Both the position numbers and the translations under genes were made by a program. 64,000 bases of DNA from assembly GCA_905221605.1 (NCBI GenBank), contig CAJNDS010002369.1, positions 186,001 to 250,000 of the forward strand, given 5' to 3'. How positions within the stretch are numbered: the stretch's first letter is position 1; each line of letters opens with the position of its first letter. Source of the stretch: Symbiodinium natans. Lineage: Eukaryota > Sar > Dinophyceae > Suessiales > Symbiodiniaceae. The notes under the pieces were generated by a model. The model was given only the letters and a program-made list of their open reading frames with translations. It had not been told where the DNA came from and made no database searches. Shown here piece after piece: positions 10,601 through 22,322 of the stretch.

Positions 10601-10789
10601 CATAAGCTCTAAAGCCATAAGCCTCAAAAGCGCCTAAAACCTCAAGCCCTAAACCCCTAACCCTAAACCCAAACCCACCCCAAACTCTAAACCCCAAACC
10701 CTCAACCCCAAACTCTAAAGCCCCGACCGGTTTCGTGCCACCCAGACCACCCTAAGGCGCAGGTGGCCCTAACCCCCTCGAATGCAGCT

Positions 10790-11545
10790 CTTTCTTGGGG
10801 GTTTGCTATCTTGTCATGACGAAGAAACCCTACAACCTTGAACAACATTATCCTAAACCCGATAATAATGGGTTTAGGGTTTAGGGTTTAGGGTTCAGGT
10901 TTTATGGTTTAGGGCTTAGAACCCTATACGCCCGCCTCCTCAGTCTCGTACTTCGGCTTGCAAGTGGGGTTGCAGTACGTGGAGGGCCTTAGAAGTAGCA
11001 GAGGGCTGAGGGGCTTAGGGGCCTTGAAGCTTCAGGGCTGAAGGGGTACCTTCCGGCTCCTACTAGAAATGTTTAGGGCCTTAAGCCGGCTTTAGTGCAA
11101 GGGTTGGGGGGAAGACTCGAGCCAAGAGCGTGGCAAAAGAGGGAGCATTTCTGTTAACCTGACCTGCTCTTTCAGACCCGCCCTGTAGCCCGAAACCCGC
11201 CCTCTCAACCAGGACTGCCCTTTAAGCCCCAAAACACTAGTAAGCTCGACCGCGACATCTGTAGAGAGAGGTCTCGGGTTTTGGGTACGACTACCAAGCC
11301 CGAAACTCCCTGTGAATACCCCATGACATCTCCGCACTTCTACTAGCCATGTTATCTGGACTAGAGCCTGTGGTGCTCGATACAGGGATCACAGGAAAGT
11401 AAGTCCTAACCCGCTGGAGTAATCCCCAAAAACGGCAAGTCAAGGGAACAGAAAGGGCTGGGCGTAAACTTCCCACTCTTGTCCATGATCATCGGGGTCT
11501 TCTGCATGTCCTCCGTGCTGTGCAGGGACTTGAGTTGAGGGTTTC
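10790..11545 (-). CDS. exon islands, same unrecognised gene
   Basis: 11545-11455: LKSLHSTEDMQKTPMIMD followed by KSGKFTPS. 11400-11310: VIPVSSTTGSSPDNMASRSA. 11000-10923: PSTYCNPTCKPKYETEEAG, with two Cys that could bind metal. 10840-10790: FLRHDKIANPQERAAFEG, ending at GTTAGGG. All on minus. Unknown family. Confidence 0.5.
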
Positions 11546-11681
11546 AGGGGGCTGTCACACCCTGAAGTTTAAGCCTGAAACCCTAAACCCTAAACCCTAA
11601 ACCCTAAACCCTAAACCCTAAAAGCCAAAACCCTACATCCTAAAAGCTAAAACCTAAAACCTAACACCTAAACCCTTGCCT

Positions 11682-12290
11682 TGTCCCACTTCATGCTCGG
11701 CCGGTTGGCTTCGCGCTCATCACGCATGAGCCTGCTCCACAGCCTCATGCCACGAAGGCACATGTATGGTTAAGGGATTCGTGTTTGGGGTTTAGGGTTT
11801 AGGGTTCAGGGTTTAGGGTTTAGAGTTTAGGGATTGGAGTTCCGTAGCCCCTACACAGGGAGAAGGCGCGAAGCTCTCGTACTTTGAAAGGCTGCTGCAT
11901 GATCTGCATCAGGGTTGTTAGAGGATCTCTTCAGATCGATTGTAACCTTACCTCCTGACTCCGGGCCCTTGACGTTGTGAGCCCAAATCACGCAAATCCC
12001 CAACTCCGAAACAAAACTCAACGAGAGTACCCTTCCCTAAACCCTAATCCTAAACCTTGGACCCTAAACCCTAAACCCTAAACCCTAAACACTAAACCCT
12101 AAACCCTAAACCCTAAACCCCAAACTCTAAACCTTGGACCCTACACCCTAAACCCTAGCCCTAAACCCTAAAAACCCTAAACACCTCCCCCACAAGCGTC
12201 GGTCCAAGAGCCCCGGCTTGCCAGGCGTCTTCTTCACCAGCTCGATGGAGATGAGCCAGTAGCGACCCCCGTGCCTGGAAGCTTTGTGGC
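11682..12290 (-). CDS. four exon islands, same unrecognised gene
   Basis: 12290-12182: GGRYWLISIELVKKTPGKPG. 11996-11952: VIWAHNVKGPESG, ending at donor GTAAGG. 11915-11838: LMQIMQQPFKVRELRAFSL. 11770-11682: CLRGMRLWSRLMRDEREANR. Beta-strand-like and basic segments. The good donor at 11951 and protein-like composition support coding. Confidence 0.55.
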
Positions 12291-12544
12291 TCGAAAGGGT
12301 TTTAGGGGGTGTTAGTGGGGGTTTAGGGCGGATTAATAATAGGGGGTTTAGGGGCATGGGGGGTTGTAGTCGGTCTTAGGGGGTTTATTGGGTTGTTTTC
12401 GGGGCTTTGCAGGGTTTCTAGTATAGGGTTTATAGGGTTTGTAGGGTGTATAGGTTTTAGGGCTTACCATACGAACCCATCACAAGGCAGGTTTGGGGCC
12501 ACAACAAGCAAAGCTCTAGACAGTTGCATCTTGGGTTCAAAGTA

Positions 12545-13028
12545 CCGGCTCCGGGCGTTTCAGGCCCCCTGAGCCCTTAGACGTCATCCAAAGGGCTCTG
12601 GTCTTCGGGTCTGAGCCGCTAGGCAAGGCTTCTGGAATCCTCATTTCATACTTGTCTGGGGCCGATGGCAACATGTGGCAAGTTCGCAGCCGGAAGGCCC
12701 TAACCTCCTGAATCCTAAGCATCCAAAGCCCCCTTGTCCCCTCTGAGCAGGTGGCTTTGTCATGGTCCAGTAGCACTTCTCCTTGTTGAGCTGCTGAAGT
12801 GTGGGCCTCGAATGTATCTTCAGCTCGCTTTTTATTGCTGTAAATTTGCAAGACTCCTGAATATGGAGGCCCGCTCTCCCTGCGACTCCCCACTCCCCTT
12901 ACCAGACAGGCACCCCACCCGTGCAAGCCGCGGATCATGTGCCACGCGGAGCTTCCACCGCCTTGGACTCTGATAGGGCTTTGGACCTACAAAGGTGTAG
13001 GAAGGGCTGATGAAGGTCCTAAAGTCCA
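12545..13028 (-). CDS. large exon, about 110 codons, plus small exon
   Basis: Minus strand open from about 12870 to 12545: GVLQIYSNKKRAEDTFEAH, QQGEVLLDHDKATCSEGTRG, VRAFRLRTCHMLPSAPDKY, MRIPEALPSGSDPKTRALW, ending near LKRPEP with donor GTACTT. At 13028-12960: RTFISPSYTFVGPKPYQSP. The longest single coding island in the left half. No domain recognised. Confidence 0.58.
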
Positions 13029-13064
13029 TCGGTAGAGTTCGACATGAGGGTTTTTACTCAACCC

Positions 13065-13838
13065 TCAACCCAAAAGGGAATCTCAGAGAGGGAGACGGAA
13101 GCCTCACAGGAACGGCTACCTCAACACATCTCGACACGAAAGACTGAGGCACCAGCGCTTGCAAACCTGACGCACCAGCCAAGATCTAGCTTAGGTTTAG
13201 GGTTCAGGATTCAGGGTTCAGGGTTTAGGGTTTAGGGTTTAGGGTGTAGGGTTTCGGGATTAGGGTTAGAGCTCTCATTGGGGGGCATACTTGGAACTCG
13301 CAAGTCTGCAGACATCTTCTTCTTGCACACGCGATCCGTGCGCGCTTCAGCGTGCAACACTCTGCAATGCTTCGAACCTACGGACTCCATGGAGTCCCTA
13401 AACCCTAATCCCCAAAACCCAAAATCCAAAACCCTGCAAAACCCTAAACCCTAAACCCTAATCCCAAAACCCTAAACCCAAAACCCTAGACCCTAGACCC
13501 TAAACCTTTTTCAGACAGCAATGTGGGCACTGTGGGGCACGCAAGCTCTGCATTGGCACAGGCCTCAATGCTGCGCTCGGTGAACTTGATCATCATGTCA
13601 TTCGGGGTCAGGTCATCCACACCTGGCACGGCAGAGGTGGAGAAGGGTGTGCTTCTCATGTCACGGGTTTCCCTACTACTCCCTCTATACAAACCCCCTA
13701 CCCCCCCACATTCCCCCCACTTTCTTCGGCTTCCTGATCCCTAGATAGCCTTAATTATGGGCGGAATCTAGGGGGGGGCTTACAGCTGCTTACATACACC
13801 ACGTCTGAGGCATCCTGCACACTTGCGCCCGACTCAAC
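13065..13838 (-). CDS. four exon islands, unknown protein
   Basis: 13838-13790: VESGASVQDASDVV, ending at donor GTATGT. 13680-13512: PGVDDLTPNDMMIKFTER followed by SIEACANAELACPTVP. 13395-13265: MESVGSKHCRVLHAEART followed by KKKMSADLRVPSMPP. 13180-13065: LQALVPQSFVSRCVEVAV. Short arrays of CCCTAAA or TTTAGGG separate them. Confidence 0.52.
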
Positions 13839-13937
13839 CCTAAACCCCAAACCCCAAACCCCAAACCCCAAACCCCAAACCCTAAACCCTAAACCCTAAA
13901 CCCCAAACCCCAAACCCTAAACCTTAAACCCTAAAAC

Positions 13938-14553
13938 TGACTGCCAAGTCAGGCTTTCCGGACCCGAGGTCCCCCGAAAAGCCCCGCTGCCTTTTCGACT
14001 ATCCCACTCGCTGGTGATCTTGTGAATCTGCCGCGTGCCACCGCCTTGACACGGAAGAAAACCCTATGAACCCTATGAACCCTATGAACCCTATGAACCC
14101 AAAATCCTAAACCCTATGAACCCTGTAAACGACTTTTCGGCTGTGATTGGGATGCTGAGTAGTTCGTCAGGCGCTGATACGAGGAAGAAAAGAAAGGCAT
14201 CCAACGTGGCTTCTACACACGCTGCCGAGCTCATACAATCCAAGCCCTAAACCGTGTGATGCTTGGGGTATGAACTCTGGGGCTACATTCCGCCAATTCG
14301 CCCACACTGGACGCCAAGATTCCTGAACTCGGTAGTGATGCCCTTCAGCTCAGATAACGAGCCCCCCCCCCCCCCTAGAAACAGCACAAGTGCACACAGA
14401 CACAGGAACCATTTTGGTATATTTAGGCCCCACTATCCCGACAACCCCATGCCTGCCTCCTTCATAGGGCGGTCTCAGCTGTATCGCCACGCAGTAGCTG
14501 TCCGCAGTTTGGTACGAGTAGGTGTGGCTGAACTCCTGTGCCGCCATCACTTG
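13938..14553 (-). CDS. four exon islands, unknown protein
   Basis: 14553-14450: AAQEFSHTYSYQTADSYCV followed by AIQLRPPYEGG. 14342-14278: LKGITTEFRNLGVQCGRIGG. 14232-14120: MSSAACVEATLDAFLFFLV followed by SAPDELLSIPITAEKS. 14052-13938: GGTRQIHKITSEWDSRKGSG. The ATG at 14232 could be a start codon, but an internal Met is equally possible. Confidence 0.5.
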
Positions 14554-14704
14554 CAACCCTAAACCCTACACCCTAAACCCGAAGCCCTAAACCCTAAACC
14601 CTAAACCCGAAGCCCTAAACCCTAAACCCTAAACCCTAAACCCTAACCCCTGTTGCATGCTGCAGGTTCTCTATGTTGCAATCCTATCGGGCTTGGGGCT
14701 TAAC

Positions 14705-15190
14705 TATGGCCAATGCCAATGTGGCGGCTCCACCAGAGAAGCCCGGAAACGAAACCATGCTTGTGGGACCCGGATACCTTAGGCAGGAGGGCTATAGTAA
14801 TCCCTTAAACCCTAAACCCTAAACCCTAAAGATCTCAAATTTTGGGGTTCCCTTAGTCCTATAATAACTTTGCGGCTCAGCATGCGCACAACATGGTGAT
14901 CAAGCTAGGACATCCGCGATGATGACAGGCAAAGCCCCTGGTGTCCCGCGGAGGGCCAATGACGCCGTGTGTCTCCATGGCACTTGGTTACAAGGTGCCT
15001 GGGAACTTAGCTTGTGTTGCTGTGTCTCTCAGTGCGCCTATTTCTTGACGCGGGGACTTCCTCACAGAATCCTCCTAAAGTGATCTTACGGTGCGGAAAG
15101 TACAGTTTCCTGCACATAAGTTGCGCACGCCATCCGGGCGTTAAGCAAGGTGGCTCCAGGTATCTGGTACAGTGTTCGACCTCTTGACCT
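14705..15190 (-). CDS. exon islands, unknown protein
   Basis: 15190-15007: VEHCTRYLEPPCLTPGWRAQ, LMCRKLYFPHRKITLGGFC. About 14978-14900: ETHGVIGPPRDTRGFACHH. 14790-14705: YPGPTSMVSFPGFSGGAATL. Open on minus. The longest, at 15.0-15.2 kb, is Cys- and basic-rich. Confidence 0.42.
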
Positions 15191-15267
15191 TGCACTCAAG
15201 CTCCATGGCTGGGTGGGTCCAAACAGCTACGGTGTCCAACTGCTTGTGAGTTTGTCAGGAGCACGTA

Positions 15268-15363
15268 CTTGGTAGTCTAGTACCCATCCCCTTTTTTTAA
15301 TGGCTCTTTTAGAAGCGAACCCAAGAACAAAAATAAGGGTAAAGGTACCCCTGGGCTTCCAAG
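15268..15363. mobile_element. family A element, diverged
   Basis: Ends CTTGGTAGTCTAG and CTGGGCTTCCAAG. The interior GGCTCTTTTAGAAGCGAACCC resembles the family core. No telomere array inside. Confidence 0.55.
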
Positions 15364-15739
15364 CTTGCTCAGGGACACGTCATGGCTCTCACACACACGG
15401 CGTCCTGAACTTACGCTTCACAAGTTGCTGCCTCCAAAGACCCCAAACCCATGAAGCCAACACCCAGTAAGCCCTAAATCCTACAGCACCGTCCCAAGTA
15501 CCCCCAAAACATGTTCAAGATACCTTTGGGGCCTAAAGCATACCTCAACGCTTAGCCCCGACATCCTTAAACACGTCCATTATCTGTATATGTACAGGTA
15601 CATACATATGTACTTGCATAAAAAAAGCCCGAAATCCTAAGCACTCGCAATTATATGCGCATGCATACATGTCTACACACGTATACCAACAGGTGTACAT
15701 ATAATATGATGTACATATATGGGCAAAAAAGCCCTTAAA

Positions 15740-16482
15740 CCCAGGGCCATTTCTTTCTCATGGGCAGACCCAGAGTACCCAGAGATGGCGATGCCTGGAG
15801 CACAGAAGTTCGGGTTTCGGGTTTCGGGTTTAGGAGCATACACAAAACGAGGCTTTTGGGGTTCTAGGACTTCGGGGGCTCAAGCAGGGGCAAGAACCTA
15901 GGGAGTTGCTTCGCACACCGGAGTGCAGGATGAGGGATTTGAAAGTTAGAGGCACAAGCTTGCTCTGAAAACGGTGGGTGAGGAATAGAAGGCTGCAACT
16001 GCAATGTGCTTGCTTTCATGAAGAGCCCTGGATCAGTTGCCGGTCCACTTGGGGCTTCTTGGCCCAAGTTCAACCTGCCCCAGGCCACAGCCCAAAACAC
16101 TGTAGACCCGAAGTTTTGAGAGAACTTCAACCCACACTCACCCTGACCAAGAAGTTGTCCATGTGTTGTGTGCTTTCTCCTTGTTCCGGGATTCCGTCCT
16201 CTTGCTGGCGTGTACTGCCGTCAGGAGTAGGCGTGGCTTGGCCAGCTTAGCGAGGTTTGCTGAGATCTTGCAGCGCGCAAAGGGGTTAAAGCTTTGAAGC
16301 TTAAACACTAAACCCTAAACCCTAAACCCTAAACCCTAAACCCTAAACCCCAGATCAGTAGCGGGTTTCGATCCTGGCCTGCTGTATCAGCCCGAGGCCC
16401 GACGTCCTAGGTTGCTCGCCCTGCAGACTCCATGGACCCCAGAAGCTTTTTAAGCCATTGCAGCCTAAAGGGTTCAGGGTTT
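15740..16482 (-). CDS. exon islands, unknown protein
   Basis: 16482-16425: LQWLKKLLGSMESAGRAT. 16410-16350: DVGPRADTAGQDRNPLLI. 16260-16150: LAKPRLLLTAVHASKRTES. About 16100-15905: GQEAPSGPATDPGLFMKAST. 15803-15740: GIAISGYSGSAHEKEMALG. The plus strand of 15978-16250 is also open, so strand is less certain there. Confidence 0.42.
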
Positions 16483-16691
16483 AGGGTTTAGACAAACCCT
16501 AAACCCGAAAAAAACCCAAACAGCTTAAACCCGGCACCTTAACCCCCTTAACACAGCCTCCAACCTTAGGCTCCTAATCCCCTGAACCCCCAACATTAAA
16601 CCCCGAAACCCTAAACCCTATAAAGCCTAAACCCGAAATCCTAAACCCTAAGCCCTAAGCCCTAAACCCGAAACCCTAAACCCTAAACCTA

Positions 16692-17605
16692 AAGCAGCCT
16701 GCCTGGCCCCAGCAGCGCCAAGAGAAAGACCAAGGCCACGGATGCCATCGACGCGAGCAAGGCAAGGCCCTCCCAGTGTCTTAGGAGCTCCATACCTGCG
16801 TTTAGGGTTTAGGGTTTGGGGTTTAGGGTTTAGGGTTAAGGGTTTAGGGTTTAGGGTTTAGGGTGCCGCTTCAAGGGCTTTGGGCAGTTTAGGGTTCAGA
16901 GGTTCGCTTCTCGAGGCCTTACAGGGTTTAACGGGAGGCTCTAAACCCCAAACCCTAACCCCTAACCGCTAACCCCTAAACCCTAAACCCTATTTTGGGG
17001 TTCCAGGTCCATCTGTGTAGGGCTGTTGAAGGGTTCTCTTTTCAAGGTGGTTTTGTGCAAAATGTTTCGCTGGGACTGGGTGGCACCAACTTGTGGGGCT
17101 TGTGTACATAGCAGCTGATCAGAATACCTGCACCCACACAAGCCCGACAATTTCAAACAACCCTAGAGCATTTCCCGAGGAGGACCCTTAGAACAACCCG
17201 GTTTAGGGTTGTTGGGCTTGTGAGCACACCCTAAACGCCCGCTGGAGCCTAGGATCAGGTGCTCTCCACGCAGGACCTGATGGACAGGCTTGGCAGGAAA
17301 TAGGAGTAGCAAGAACAGCTGATGCAGGGTATAGGGTTTAGGGTTTACGTAGGGTTTAGGGTTTAGGGTTTAGGGTTTCGGGTTTAGGGTTTGGGGTTCA
17401 GGGTTTAGGGTAGCAAGAATAGCTAGAACAGCTGGTGCAGCGCCAGGAAGCTACCTCACGTGAGGGCCTTTGCTGGTACAAGGTAATGCGGGTCCAGGCG
17501 GATTAGCCCTAACCTTTGACCCCGAACCCTGACCCCTTCCCAAACCCTCGCACCCCTGAGAGCCAGGAGTCCCCCGCAACTGAAGCCTGAACCTGTACAA
17601 ACCCT
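16692..17605 (-). CDS. exon islands with membrane segments
   Basis: 17605-17550: VQASVAGDSWLSGV. 17512-17462: LIRLDPHYLVPAKALT, donor GTGAGG. 17325-17240: HQLFLLLLFPAKPVHQVL. About 17165-17040: open in two frames, for example CGCRYSDQLLCTQAPQ. 16797-16692: EGLALLASMASVALVFLLAL, a clear transmembrane helix. Likely part of a polytopic membrane protein gene running from about 22 kb. Confidence 0.5.
17289..17440. repeat. telomere-like array flanked by about 20-bp direct repeats
   Basis: AGTAGCAAGAACAGCTGATG before and GTAGCAAGAATAGCTAGAAC with AGCTGGTGCAG after an 80-bp degenerate TTTAGGG array. The flanks look like a long target duplication or repair-associated duplication. Confidence 0.5.
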
Positions 17606-17817
17606 AGCCGCAATTCCCGAAACTGGCCTAAGCCCTAAACCCCGACAGGGCCGTCATGCGTTAAAGGTGTAGGGTCTAAACCCTAAACCCTAAACCCTAA
17701 ACCCTAACCCAAAACCCTGAACCCAAAAAACCCTAAACCCCAAACCCCAAACCCCAAACCCCAAACCCCAAACCCCAAACCCTAAATCCTAAACCCTAAA
17801 CCCTAAACCCTAAACCC

Positions 17818-18808
17818 TACGAAGGGCAGCAGGGCCTGAATGATGCCGAGCGCGGACATCAGCCAGCAGCAGCCCGCGGCGAGGCGCAGCACGGTCTCGC
17901 TGGGCACGGGACCCGCCTCCGGGGTTTCAGGGTTTGTAAGGTTTAGGGTTTAGGGTTTAGGGTCTAGGGTCTAGGGTCTATAGGGTTGAGGGTTTAGGGT
18001 TTAGGGTTTAGGGTTTAGGGTCTAGGGTTTAGGGTTGAGGGTTGAGGGTTCAGGGTTCAGGGTTTAGGGTTTAGGGTTTAGGGTTTAGGGGTTAGGGCTT
18101 CGGGTTTGGAGTTTGGGGTTTAGGGAAAGGGCGGTAGGACGAAGGCTATGGGTCTCTGGGCTTGCAAAGGGTGTATGGAGCTTAGGGACGTTTTCGGCTC
18201 TGGAAGGGTGAAGAATGGGATGCGCGACGTGGCTCTTGAGATGCTAGTCAGTTTCCATGATAGGGTTTTGACAGTTACTTATAAGGGGTTTAGCCCTAAA
18301 TCCTAAACACTAAACCCTAAACCCTAAGCCCTTAGGGTTTTAGGGCATTTCAGGGCCCTCAGGGCATTACAGGGGCCTCGCGAAGAGTGATGAGGATCCA
18401 CTCCAGCATCAGGAGAACTTCAGTGACGTGCAAGGGCAGAAAATGGGCGATCTTCACTACAGCGCCTGGGTGGCTGCCAGAGGACCAAACAGAAAATGGG
18501 AAGTCCAAGGATGAAGGTTCCCTTAGGGGCTGAACGCCCTAGCCCACAAAGGTTAACCTTTAGTTTGTAGTAGGATTATATATAACCAAAGATGACCAAA
18601 AAGGTTCAAGGTGAACTACCCAGCCCCTAAGTCCCTTAGAAAAAAAACAACTCACTGAGTGCTTCCCGAGACGCGGCCCCGAATCTCATAGCAGGGGCTG
18701 GCAGAGGCACCGGCCGTCGCCCAGCGGCACAGAGCCTCCTCATTGGGCAAGGCTTTCTTCAAGAAGTGCCCGTGCAAGACCTCTTGGGCTGGCGGCTCCG
18801 AGAAGATG
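17818..18808 (-). CDS. exons of a polytopic membrane protein
   Basis: 18808-18656: PPAQEVLHGHFLKKALPNE, EALCRWATAGASASPCYEI, ending at donor GTGAGT. 18490-18372: VVKIAHFLPLHVTEVLLML followed by EWILITLRE. 17928-17818: TVLRLAAGCCWLMSALGI followed by IQALLPFV. Two strong hydrophobic helices. The island 18140-18290 between them is open on both strands and left unassigned. Confidence 0.55.
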
Positions 18809-18939
18809 TAAGGGTTTAGGGTTTAGGGTTTAGGGTTTAGGGTTTAGGGTTTAGGGTTTAGGGTTTAGGGTTTAGGGTTTTGGAAGCAAAGGCTTGGAGG
18901 GTTGAGGAGTGTAGAAGTGTGGGCTGGGAGGATCCTGCA

Positions 18940-20575
18940 AGGGGGTATGGGGGCATTGAAGGGTTTTGTCGCTGTTCACTCTGAGGTACAGAAACCAAGA
19001 GCATGCTACAAATACCATTGGCTTTGTCAACCAATGGATCTTACTAGTTCCTCCCCAGCCCTTCTTTCTTAAAGCCCACAACCCCCTCCGTGCCTGATTA
19101 CCACCTAACCCCCAGCTCCAAACACGAAGGACTTGCATGTTAAGGAGAGACTTGCAGTCTGGCAACAAGCATGGTAAGTACGCGTCGTATGGGAACGAGC
19201 CTGAACTGCAGCGACGAGCACAGAGACGCAAAGCAGGGCAGTTCCGTGTTGGAGCGCCAAAGCCTGCAGGTTAGAGACCAGTGGGATCAGTGGAGTTCGG
19301 AGGTGGGGCTTCAACCCTAAGCCTAACGAGCCCTAAACCCCAAACCCTGAACCAGCCTTTTCCTTGGTCCCCGGCCTTTGTGGCGCGCGAGATGGGCTTC
19401 AGGTGGATGGCCAAGGAAGCCAAACAACACACCCCTCCTCGCGGCGCTTGCGTCTTTGGGGCTTTACAGGCTTTAGAGGCCCTTCTAAGTAAGGTTTCAG
19501 GGCTATAATATAAGGCCCTTAATGAAATTATTGGGGGGGGGGTTATGGTAGTATACTTATGTAGGGACCATATAAGGGGATCCTGTTAGAAAATTATTCC
19601 GACCCCAAAAGTAAGCCGATGTTTCCTACAGCGCGAGAGGGCTCCCAGGGTTTACAGGGTTCAGGACTCCGGATGCCGTCCGCTTCTCCAAGTCCGGCCC
19701 TGGCCGGCATAGAAGAAACCCTACGGCCCCAGACCCGGAAACCCTAAAACCCCAAAACCCCAAAACCCTAAAACCCTAAACCCTAAAACCTTAAACCTAA
19801 AACCCAAAAACCCGAAAACCCGAAAACCCTAAAACCCTAAAACCCTAAAACCCTAAACCCTAAACCCTAAAACCCTGAACCCTAAACCCTAAACCCTAAA
19901 CCCTAAACCCTGAAGTGCGGGCCAGCCTAGAATGCCGACGCTGAGGAGCTTTGCCTCCAGGGGCGACGAGCTGCAGCGCAAGAAGCGCAAGAGCACCCGG
20001 CACACCCAAAATGAAAGTGTACCAAGTCTTGGGGTTTAATTGGGGTTTAGGGTTTAGGGTTTAGGGTTTAGGGCCCGGCCCCGTAGAGAGCAGAATCCAG
20101 GACGGTGGACGTGTTGAAGTGAGACGGTACCTGAGCCACGCATGCCAGGATGGGGGTTAAGTCCCCGTAAACTCGAAACCCCAAAGCCTAACCCCAAACC
20201 CCAATCGGCAAACCCTGAAAACCACAACCCCATAACCCTATAACCCTATAAGCCTATACGCTTGTAAGCCTATAAGCCTATGCTCTACAACCCTGTAAGC
20301 CTACAACCCTACAACCCTAGAGTACCAATATTCATACAACCCTCTAACCCCACAACCCCAACCCAAGACCTGAAGACCAAACTCACAAGGGCCGGGGAAC
20401 GCCACGCCAGGCTTGCAGGGTGATGATACCGACTTCAACCTCGGAAGCCGGGTTTATCGGGTTTAGGGTTTAGGGCCTTCCGCTTCTACGCGCCCGCAGC
20501 CAGAAGCCAATCCCTGCAGAAAGACCGCCCTCTGGTACAGCGCGTGTTGAGGGCACCGCAGCCCTTACCCAGTCT
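18940..20575 (-). CDS. exons of a polytopic membrane protein
   Basis: 20575-20478: VPSTRAVPEGGLSAGIGFW. 20452-20385: SEVEVGIITLQAWRG. 20150-20066: ILACVAQVPSHFNTSTVLD. 20030-19911: YTFILGVPGALALLALQLV. 19450-19345: VCCLASLAIHLKPISRATK. 19290-19130: LQHGTALLCVSVLVAAVQA. 19080-18940: HWLTKPMVFVACSWFLYLR. At least four hydrophobic helices; transporter or channel is possible but no family motif was recognised. Confidence 0.5.
19503..19620. mobile_element. family D element
   Basis: GGCCCTTAATGAAATTATTG, TAGTATACTTATGTAGGGAC and AAATTATTCCGACCCC modules. Near-identical order recurs at 20590-20712, 26190-26313 and 57628-57795. Confidence 0.55.
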
Positions 20576-20589
20576 CAACCCTAAACCCG

Positions 20590-20712
20590 TAAATATAGGG
20601 GCCTTATTAATAAGTTCCATAAGGTTTTGGGGGCTACTTTTGTAGAATTATGATATAGGGACCATAAGGGGCTACCTTGCGTAATTATTCCGACCCCTAT
20701 AGTACCCGAAGG
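20590..20712. mobile_element. family D element
   Basis: TATAGGGGCCTTATTAATAA, GATATAGGGACCATAAGGGG and TTATTCCGACCCCTATAGTA. The ends TATAGGGG and CCCCTATA are inverted. Confidence 0.55.
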
Positions 20713-21640
20713 GCCCCAAGACCCAAATGGTAAGGACTTTGGGCCCCAACACAGATGAAAGGCCTTAAATAATGGGGTCGTGGGCCCTTAGGGGTAGCCC
20801 TAAACCCCACCTCGAACCCTCTAAGCCCTAACCCTAAAACGCAAAACGCCTTCAACCCTACTGAACCCAAAACCCAAAACCCAAAACCCCCCTGGCCATC
20901 GTCAACCCCCCCCTCCCCCCCCCGTGGTTCGTGGTGGGTTTGGGGTCCCCTCCCCTGTGGTTTAAGGGCTTTGGGTTTAGGGTTCGGCTGTAGAGTTCAG
21001 GATTTTCACTCTGACCCCCTTGGTCCACTGGTTCACGGTGGGTTTAGAGTTTAGGGTTCAAGGCTTCCCCTCTCCCCCCTGTGGCTCGTGCTGGGTTTGC
21101 GGTTCACGGTTAAAGCGGTTAAGGTTTCGGGCTTACCCTTCTCCCCCCTGTGGTTCATTGGTGGGTTTAGGTTTTAGGGCTTTGGGTTCAGGGTTTGGAG
21201 TTTAGGTTGAGGGTTTCTCTCTTACCGGGTTAACGGGCAGGGTTTTTTTTGGGGGGGGGGGGGGGGCGGGGGTACCATGGATACCATTGGGGGGGGGGGG
21301 GGGTCGATTACGCGGAACGCGGGCTCATAATATAAACCCTGAAGCCCTAGACCCAAACCCTAAACCCTAAACCTCAAACCCTAATCCCTACCCCCAAACC
21401 CCGTACCCTAAACCGTAAACCCCATACCCTATAACCCAGTAATACCCTGGACCCAGGAGTAACCTAGGAATAATAAGGGCGCCCTTTTTGGTAAGGGGAT
21501 TCCAAGGAACCCCAACCCCCCAAAAAATGAAGTAAGGGCCTACTCCGGTCCCAGATACTGCCCTTAACCCCTAAACCCTAAACCCTAAACCCTAAACCCT
21601 AAACCCCCTAACCCTAAACCCTAAACCCGACCAAGGCTTG
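20660..21640. repeat. degenerate GC-rich repeats, no gene seen
   Basis: From 20910 to 21230, four diverged units of roughly 75-85 bp share CCCCTCTCCCCCCTGTGG and a following GGTGGGTTTAGG. Long G tracts lie at 21248-21310. A family A element (21449-21553) and CCCTAAA arrays follow. Confidence 0.6.
21449..21553. mobile_element. family A element
   Basis: GGACCCAGGAGTAACCTAGG at one end and CTACTCCGGTCCCAG at the other (inverted). The core AATAAGGGCGCCCTTTTTGG is shared with 29.7, 38.0 and 10.5 kb copies. Confidence 0.62.
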
Positions 21641-21644
21641 GGTC

Positions 21645-22322
21645 CCGAGCCAGGGTGGCCCAGGAAGCCAGGTGCGCCAATGTCCCCACGAGGTAAGAGG
21701 CCTGCACTTTCGATCGAGAGTGTGTCTAGGGTTTAGGGTTTAGGGGGTTCAGGGTTTAGGGTTTAGGGTTACAGGGTTTAGGGTCCGAGGGTTTCGGGTT
21801 TGGGGTTAGATTGTTTAGGGTTTGGGGTGCAGGGTTTAAAGGGTTTAGGGTTTCGGGTGTAGGTTTAGAGGGTTAGAGGCTTAGAGGGTTTCAGGGTTAG
21901 AGGGTTAGAGGGTTGGAGGGTTAGAGGCTTGGAGGGTTAGGGGCTTAGGGGTTTTGAAGGTCAAGAGGGTTAGAGGGTTTAGGGTAGCTACCGGGTAGTT
22001 ATAGGGTTCAGGGCGTAGAGCTAAGGTTTAGGGCTCAGGTTTGATCAGGCTCAGGGTTTGTAGGGCTCAGGGCTTGCATTCTTGTTGTGATGTTGCAGTC
22101 ATACCTTTGTTTCTTGAAGGGGTTGGGGGGTGTCGGCTACTGTGGAACACTGTGGAACCCAAACGCCTACATCCTACACACAAACCATAAACCCTAAACC
22201 TTTAACCCTCAACCCTAAACTCTAAACCGCAGCTCATCATACAAGTGCTGCGATCTGTCCTTGGCTCCGGAGAGCTTCTCGCAAGGAGCAGAAGACCTTC
22301 GCAGCACAGAAGTCATGGGAGC
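21645..22322 (-). CDS. two exon islands
   Basis: 22322-22228: VLRRSSAPCEKLSGAKDRSQ, HLYDEL. 21727-21645 is open in two frames, one giving a membrane-like VQASYLVGTLAHLASWAT. The 350 bases between are degraded TTTAGGG-like sequence. Confidence 0.42.
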
